From Siphonodentalium dalli (lineage: Eukaryota; Mollusca; Scaphopoda; Gadilida; Siphonodentaliidae): 64,000 nucleotides of DNA. The notes beneath the pieces are model-generated. The model had not been told where the DNA came from. It searched no databases and saw only the letters and a list, made by a program, of their open reading frames with translations. The stretch lies in NCBI GenBank assembly GCA_032622095.1, contig CP136066.1, forward strand, positions 231,574,961 through 231,638,960, in the 5' to 3' direction. Made by a program: the position numbers and the translations under genes. Positions 59,629-64,000 of this stretch are shown here, one piece after another (positions within the stretch are counted from its first letter, which is position 1; every line of letters begins with the position of its first letter).

Positions 59629-60079
59629 GGTTACACTGGTGTAAATACTATAGGCAGCTCCCCCTGCGGTTGCGGGAGGAGTATAGAGTTTCACAGTTAA
59701 AACACTCTGGGCTGTGATTGGTTGCATGAATTAAATGTAAACTGTTGACAAAAATTCAAGGAATCATTCTCCCACAAACTTCATTTGCCAAGAGGCCCAT
59801 TCATTAAAGGTGAAGTCTGTTGTGGCTGTTTAGAAATTTTAAGTGTGATTGAAAAAATGACAATATTTTTTTAGTGCGGAACTGACCCTAGTCATGAAAA
59901 AACGAAAATTTGAAGTGGATTCCCTGCTAGACGGTGTTGATTTTTTTATTGGGAAAGTTTCCACAGATGTCAAGCTCACATAATCCGAAGGCAGTTTGAA
60001 CAGTTTCCATTTGACCTCTGATGCAGATCAACAAACGTTAACATTGAAGCCTATGGGAAATATTTACACCAGTGTAACC
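59629..60079. mobile_element. Element R, last copy, closing the array
   Basis: The 27th R copy, indistinguishable by eye from the first. It is followed directly by TGTAACCCGCC instead of TAAAGGG, so the array ends exactly at the R terminus with no partial spacer. Confidence 0.93.
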
Positions 60080-60083
60080 TGTA

Positions 60084-60290
60084 ACCCGCCACAATGATAT
60101 TGGTTCACATCAACTGGTCATGCAGTAAGACGACGGATTGCCAGCCCGCTAACGCCATCGTCGCTGTTCATCTCGTTCATGTCGATTTGAGAATCCCGGA
60201 CGCTAAAAGCTGATCATGTCGATTTGAGAATCCCGGACGCTAAAAGCTGATCATCTCGTTCATGTCGAGAATCCCGAAAGCTTTAGCCTT
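60084..60290 (+). other. Possible 5' UTR exon, with 37-bp duplication
   Basis: The first unique DNA right of the array is distinctly GC/CpG-rich and ends in a strong donor (ATGAAG|GTGAGT, 60297). A 37-bp segment, CATGTCGATTTGAGAATCCC..., is tandemly duplicated (60178-60214 and 60215-60251). Several upstream ATGs open only short frames. It reads like a transcribed first exon, but there is no direct proof. Confidence 0.35.
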
Positions 60291-60296
60291 ATGAAG
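60291..60296 (+). CDS. Candidate gene, exon 1 coding part (Met-Lys)
   Basis: ATGAAG immediately before the donor GTGAGT (60297-60302). Phase 0 fits the next candidate exon at 61775. If right, the protein begins MKSLLCEYLRTG. Upstream ATGs in the exon make this start uncertain. Confidence 0.25.
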
Positions 60297-60703
60297 GTGA
60301 GTATTAAAATTGAGTTGAACTTTAATTGTTTTCGTTATATGTTTATATATTACAGGTATAAATGGCGGATGCAGAATATATATGGAAGAGGACGACATTT
60401 TTTTGTATTAAAGGCATGATGCATACAAAGATGGGGAGAGCACGAAGGGGCCCTTTCATCAGTATTTTTTTGTTGTAAATTGCATTCATGCATTCAAAAC
60501 GACGCATTTCCCTAGATTTTGGGGGTATTGGGTATCAAGACCTATATATAGACGTTATATTTAGTATTATTTACTGATAATATAGGAGATGGTGTGGTAT
60601 TAAAGTGGATATTGGTAGATTACATATTATTGCCATGTATGTTTATAATGGTATTATGTGTAATTTAAACAAACGCCACGTTATGTAAACAAACAGTATA
60701 TAT

Positions 60704-61064
60704 ACGTAAAGAGTATCGATAAGCAAAACACTCAACACGGGGAGACACCACTATTGCACTTTTGTTAGGAAGGGCCATCAAATTGTTCACAACACATGGG
60801 TCACCGTGAATACTCTCTTTAACCCTTTTAGTGCCAGGTCCGATTTTTGTATCAACCGATATACCCTGTGCAAATGCATTCTCTTATATATGCGAGTCGA
60901 CCATAGGTCGCCTCGCATATATAAGAGAATGCATTGGCCTAACAATTTTTCATCATTTGTTATTATTTTTTACAATTTTTTGCAATTATAATAATTTTTC
61001 TGATATTCTTTAAAAAAATCGCCACGGTGTTGGGTGTTTTGCTTATCGCTCACTATTTACGTGC
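60704..61064. mobile_element. Foldback element I with nested insertion
   Basis: Ends of about 40 bp are inverted: GATAAGCAAAACACTCAACA near 60718 against TGTTGGGTGTTTTGCTTATC near 61028, with outer ACGTAAA/TTTACGT. A family J-type TTAA element (from 60823) lies inside. The interior is otherwise gene-free. Confidence 0.7.
60823..61015. mobile_element. TTAA MITE family J, longer copy, right end lost
   Basis: Starts after TTAA (60819-60822) with CCCTTTTAGTGCCAGGTCCG, like 17225. It contains an intact 67-bp palindrome (60871-60937) followed by GCCTAACAATTTTT and an A/T-rich tail. The expected right terminus GGG-TTAA is not present. Confidence 0.7.
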
Positions 61065-61073
61065 TATAATTTC

Positions 61074-61313
61074 ACCCATACAGAGCCCCAGACAAACATG
61101 AGCAGACGACACTCTTCTATATGCTTCTATATATGTGTGGGGCTCCATGCAGGGTAATGGATGTTTTTTATTTTATGTCCTAAAAATTGTAAGAAACATT
61201 TATTTTTAAAACATGATATAAAATTGTTAGGCCAATGCATTCTCTTATATATGCGAGGCGACCTATGGTCGACTCGCATATATAAGAGAATGCATTGGCA
61301 CAGGGTAAAAAAA
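61074..61313. repeat. Dispersed repeat E, copy 2
   Basis: ACCCATACAGAGCCCCAGAC to GCACAGGGTAAAAAAATCCC, same orientation and order as 13485-13722, with the 67-bp palindrome complete at 61232-61298. Frames running through the palindrome are artefacts seen in several copies. Confidence 0.87.
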
Positions 61314-61439
61314 TCCCGGCTCACACAACGTGTGTTTTGTAGGTAATATTGCATTCATATATACTATCATTATATTATATGCTACTAATATATTCTTGAG
61401 AAAAATTTCATAACTTGGTAACTTTTATTTCTAAATTAA

Positions 61440-61735
61440 AAGCTCACCCCCCCCCCCCAACTTTGGTCAAAATTTTCAACAGTTGGAAATTTATACCTGA
61501 CACAACAATAGTTGGAAATTTCATACCAACATCAGGTTGAACATGTTCTTGTAGTTTGATTTTCAAACAATGTATTGGGGGCGGGGGATTTATTGTTTTT
61601 GGACCAATATTTGCATATTTTCCTACTTTTTGTCAAAATTTGGGACTGAAATGGCCATCAGTTGGAAATTTTCCAACCTGGGGGTGGGGTGTCAGATTGG
61701 AAATTTCCAACACTTGGAAAGCTTGTGTTATGTTC
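61440..61735. repeat. Segment with recurring AGTTGGAAATTT
   Basis: A C12 tract at 61447, then four occurrences of (A)GTTGGAAATTT or ATTGGAAATTT and two inverted TTTCCAAC. Probably a decayed non-autonomous element. No coding call. Confidence 0.55.
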
Positions 61736-61774
61736 AGGCTCAGCTGAGATCTTGTTGTCTTTTACATTGTATAG

Positions 61775-61895
61775 TCTTTATTATGTGAGTACTTACGTAC
61801 TGGGGCGACTAAAGCCGCGAATTATCCCGTTCAAGAAAACAACATCGACGTGGATAATGCGAGCTATAGGCCCATAAATATATGTATATTTCCAA
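61775..61895 (+). CDS. Candidate gene, exon 2
   Basis: A 121-bp exon after a good acceptor (GTCTTTTACATTGTATAG, AG at 61773-61774), before donor A|GTAAAG (61896). It is open throughout in phase 0: SLLCEYLRTGATKAANYPVQ then ENNIDVDNASYRPINICIFP plus one base. GC content is well above the neighbourhood. The exit phase matches the next exon (A+AA gives Lys). The minus strand is also open with its own splice-like signals, including GTAAGT, so the strand is not certain. No family recognised. Confidence 0.35.
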
Positions 61896-62105
61896 GTAAA
61901 GTGGGTGTACATGATATGCCCCACCATGAGCTTTTTATAGGTTTAATATTAATAATATATTCCCCCCACAGAACATTCGATGTCACATTTACGTGATTCA
62001 ATAATCGATTTCATCAACTGTTAGTTGTATGTTACTTTTAATTGAATTAGTTTATTAGCTTGTAATAATAAACATTACATTTTGCTAAAGTTGATTTGTG
62101 ATTAG

Positions 62106-62211
62106 AAGAACGTGAGAAACTGACACGCCTATTGAATATCGAAGTAACGCTGGGAGAGCATAGTTCTGGGCAATCGCATTTATTGTGCCGGGCAAACAGA
62201 TCGCAAATCGG
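62106..62211 (+). CDS. Candidate gene, exon 3
   Basis: A 106-bp exon after TTGATTTGTGATTAG and before donor GG|GTACGT (62212). It reads EREKLTRLLNIEVTLGEHSS then GQSHLLCRANRSQI plus two bases. The composition is hydrophilic and charged, typical of real coding sequence, and both splice phases agree with the neighbouring candidate exons. Function unknown. Confidence 0.38.
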
Positions 62212-62380
62212 GTACGTCCAAATTTTCTCCTGAAAAATTTTGATTTCAAGAATATTGACGCTTTTGATTAGCTTACCTTCAGAGGAACCCGTTAGTACAT
62301 TATCCGTTAATATAATAACTATACAGTAAATATAATAACATCTGTGCAATTGTATGACATGTTTTTCAATTGATTCATAG

Positions 62381-62492
62381 ATCACGATTAAACGCTACAT
62401 ATATTTTTTCGCGACAAAAGCACGTGCGGTTGTCAACAAAACTGGAAGATTCCCGGATGGAACATTGCATGACATTGCTGAATACATACTGA
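62381..62492 (+). CDS. Candidate gene, terminal exon 4
   Basis: Acceptor TTCAATTGATTCATAG (62379-62380). With entry phase 2 it reads (G)SRLNATYIFSRQKHVRLSTK then LEDSRMEHCMTLLNTY and stop at 62490-62492. The whole model gives 114 residues (60291 to 62492), with no signal peptide or membrane segment. AATAAA follows at 62732. A different frame of this exon is also open to a stop at 62519-62521 (ARAVVNKTGRFPDGTLHDIA...), so the frame depends on the exon 3 junction being right. Confidence 0.33.
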
Positions 62493-62731
62493 CAAACATT
62501 ATGTTGAACGGGCTGAAGTGAAATAATTAAAAAATTATACTTGATCTGTTGATAGTGAACAACTTCAACTTTCAAGCCATTGGAATCCATGTAATTTGTA
62601 AAAAAGGAGGACCATGCAGTTGACCTTCTTCTTCTCTTTAATTATCTATCCATCCATTTAGGATAACCTCTTTCGAGTAAAAATATTGGGGTATGTACAT
62701 ATGTACAGTAGCTATATTGATAAAAAATTTG

Positions 62732-62737
62732 AATAAA
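62732..62737 (+). terminator. Possible poly(A) signal for the candidate gene
   Basis: AATAAA 240 bp after the candidate stop at 62492, with a GT-rich stretch (GTGCAGGTCTG) just downstream. Confidence 0.35.
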
Positions 62738-62769
62738 AGACTCGGAGACGTGCAGGTCTGACTATCAGT

Positions 62770-63114
62770 CTATACATAGTTTCGAGTGTGAATATCTAGA
62801 GATCGGTATCTTGCACAGTGTACTAGTAGATGGTGGCACAATATGGTTGAGTAGTGATAGGCATCACAGACATCAGTCGATGCCACAGATGAGGAGAAGT
62901 CGTTGAACATCGATGGATCTAGAATGTACTGTAGCTTGACTTCCGTTGGTTTTGAGAAGAAATCAGTGTCGAATATACATTTGTAGCTTTCGGCTAACTT
63001 CGGCATAACACGATCACGAACTGGTTGTACATGTAGGTATGAACAGGTTAACAGAATATGTTGAATAGATTCTTCACCATCATTACATAGCTGGCATGCA
63101 GTCACTGCTTGCAC
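62770..63114 (-). pseudogene. LINE reverse transcriptase C-terminal fragment
   Basis: A 114-codon frame whose start contains CQLCNDGEESIQHILLTCSY, a C-x2-C...H-x4-C knuckle typical of the C-terminal region of non-LTR retrotransposon ORF2 proteins. It continues PVRDRVMPKLAESYKCIFD and ends at 62770. The polymerase and endonuclease domains are absent upstream, where the frame closes at once, so this is a 5'-truncated dead copy. It has an intact frame over its length and is thus fairly young. It is a different lineage from the LINE tail at 9430-10270. Confidence 0.75.
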
Positions 63115-63179
63115 TACTCAGAACTCGATCATCAGCTGATCATAGTCTTATGTGTTGGCTTATATGAACATCAAGATTT

Positions 63180-63341
63180 AAGGTTATCCCTAACATGAGG
63201 ATTGTCGGCAACTTGTGACCTCGGATGATTGGGATCTTGGACGATTGAGTCCTTGAATCAGGACGATTGGGACCTTGAGTCAGGATGATTGGGACCTTGC
63301 TTTTTCAATAAAAAGTATGAAATTTATAGTTTAAAATCAAT
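63180..63341. repeat. Short GGATGATTGGGACCTTG-type repeats
   Basis: Between 63219 and 63301 the motif GGAYGATTGGGAYCTTG recurs four times at about 25-bp spacing, with CTTGAGTCAGGATGATTGGG the clearest copy. A small tandem repeat. The rest is AT-rich. Confidence 0.6.
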
Positions 63342-63347
63342 TTTATT
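63342..63347 (-). terminator. Possible poly(A) signal, minus strand
   Basis: AATAAA on the minus strand, 120 bp after the stop of the candidate exon at 63467-63622. Confidence 0.35.
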
Positions 63348-63466
63348 TGGGTAATGGAATTAACAAAGATTATAATTTTATAATGAAAAACAATAACGAT
63401 GATATTTGATAATTACTTAACGAGTAATGAACGAGCATGCTTGTAAGTTGTAACATCTTAAATTAT

Positions 63467-63622
63467 TCATTGCCTTTCTTCTCGTTCTGACGAACCGGGG
63501 CGTAGAGCTTGCCGAGTTTCTTTGTTATCATAACTCTCCCAGAGCTTGAATATCTTGCCCTGCAGCTCTTTCGAGTCGGCTTTCTGTCGACAACTCAGTT
63601 TTCCCTCGCTGACCATCTTGCC
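63467..63622 (-). CDS. Candidate terminal exon of an unidentified gene
   Basis: A 52-codon block ending in TGA, preceded by acceptor ATTCCAGTTCAG. It reads GKMVSEGKLSCRQKADSKEL then QGKIFKLWESYDNKETRQAL, RPGSSEREERQ. GC is near 50% against about 30% around it, the residues are charged and varied, and a poly(A) signal follows at 63342-63347. Upstream the frame runs into a family A MITE remnant (63674), so the rest of the gene would lie right of the window. I recognise no family. A single-exon relic cannot be excluded. Confidence 0.38.
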   Translation of the reverse strand, partial: GKMVSEGKLSCRQKADSKELQGKIFKLWESYDNKETRQALRPGSSEREERQ

Positions 63623-63673
63623 CTGAACTGGAATTTCTGATTCCTTTTGATTAAGTAGTGTTAACAGCAGGTA

Positions 63674-63706
63674 CAGTAATGCCCTAATCGACTTCCTAAA
63701 CACAGC
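63674..63706. mobile_element. MITE family A, left terminus remnant
   Basis: CAGTAATGCCCTAATCGACT after TA, then TTCCTAAACACAGCA. The rest is gone, replaced by a family D end. Confidence 0.7.
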
Positions 63707-63729
63707 ACTGGCACAGGATATTTAATGCT

Positions 63730-63758
63730 GCACCAGCGCAGATCCCTTCATGAAAGGG
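63730..63758. mobile_element. MITE family D, right terminus remnant
   Basis: GCACCAGCGCAGATCCCTTC then ATGAAAGGG next to TTAA (63759-63762), matching the right end of 15127-15303. Confidence 0.75.
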
Positions 63759-63888
63759 TTAACTGTGAAGGTTATTATCTCTTTTGAGTTTCCAGCTTCC
63801 CTATTTCAAAATGATTTCCACAGATGACAGTTATCAAGTTGGAGACATATCAAGTGTCTTATCCGGTCTTTGATAAAAGATTCTACAT

Positions 63889-64000
63889 TACCATTTCATG
63901 ACAGGAGCTTTCTTCTGAATTTTTACGAAACCCCTGTGCCAATGTATTCTCTTGTATATGCGAGTCCACCATATGTCGCCTCGTGTATATAAGAGAATAC
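63889..64000. mobile_element. MITE family D-like element, cut by window end
   Basis: CATTTCATGACAGGAGCT, then CCCTGTGCCAATGTATTCTC and the start of a shared palindrome (from 63938), slightly diverged. It continues past 64000. Confidence 0.7.

Larger units (their letters stand above)
24451..60079. repeat. Tandem array of 1353-bp composite unit: (R-S)x26-R
   Basis: The array spans 35,629 bp, which equals exactly 26 x 1353 + 451. Each unit is a 451-bp inverted-end element R (GGTTACACTGG...CCAGTGTAACC) plus a 902-bp spacer S. It starts at the left end of an R and stops at the right end of an R. Both outer ends touch TGTA (24447-24450 and 60080-60083). Landmark positions repeat every 1353 bp with no length change. 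Two open frames (63 and 76 codons, opposite strands) inside S translate identically in all 26 units; neither resembles a known protein and the first lacks an ATG. No transposase, reverse transcriptase or pol III box was seen in the unit. Confidence 0.97.

Noticed and set aside
61775-61870. Minus-strand exon reading RIIHVDVVFLNGIIRGFSRPS with a GTAAGT donor
   Set aside because: Possible, and phase-compatible with a donor near 62273. But the plus-strand model explains more exons (four in phase plus a poly(A) signal). Kept only as an alternative.

Overview
The window looks like nuclear DNA of an invertebrate animal. Its genes are split by GT/AG introns, it is AT-rich, and it carries LINE fragments, many foldback (MITE-like) elements, satellites and poly-G/poly-C tracts. 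A repeat at 1375-2130 (gene-free, GACG/GAAG microsatellite, then a 'GGGGGCATAATAA' tail) resembles repeats I remember from bivalves and other lophotrochozoans. A marine lophotrochozoan is therefore my best guess, not a proven assignment.

Left part (1-13.4 kb, minus strand). Two exons of HDHD2, a HAD-superfamily hydrolase, lie at 13321-13430 (start codon, catalytic DLSGT motif) and 712-920 (FVTNTTKE motif). Their splice phases fit exactly. The rest of the gene lies beyond position 1. The 12.4-kb intron between them is a dense nest of transposon debris: a 68-bp satellite of about 45 units, several families of TTAA-flanked MITEs, a TA-flanked snapback MITE family, and a LINE 3' end.

Middle (13.4-24.4 kb). 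A repeat-rich intergenic stretch with a 0.6-0.75 kb tandem duplication leads to an intact, intronless gene for mitochondrial tyrosyl-tRNA synthetase (YARS2, 18640-20052, plus strand). Beyond it is AT-rich DNA with one possible secreted small protein (21526-21708).

Array (24451-60079). More than half of the window is one tandem array. Its 1353-bp unit is a 451-bp element with perfect terminal inverted repeats (R) plus a 902-bp spacer (S). The array is exactly (R-S)x26 followed by one extra R, starts and ends at R termini, and is flanked on both sides by TGTA. Copies appear identical, including the outermost ones. This is the most unusual structure here: either a very recent amplification of a composite mobile element or an assembly artefact.

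Right part (60.1-64 kb). After the array there is a candidate small spliced gene on the plus strand (exons at 60291-60296, 61775-61895, 62106-62211, 62381-62492; poly(A) signal 62732), more nested MITEs, a LINE reverse-transcriptase tail (minus), and a candidate terminal exon on the minus strand (63467-63622). Apart from HDHD2 and YARS2 none of the coding calls is secure. The genes show no operon-like or pathway relationship, although YARS2 acts in mitochondrial translation.
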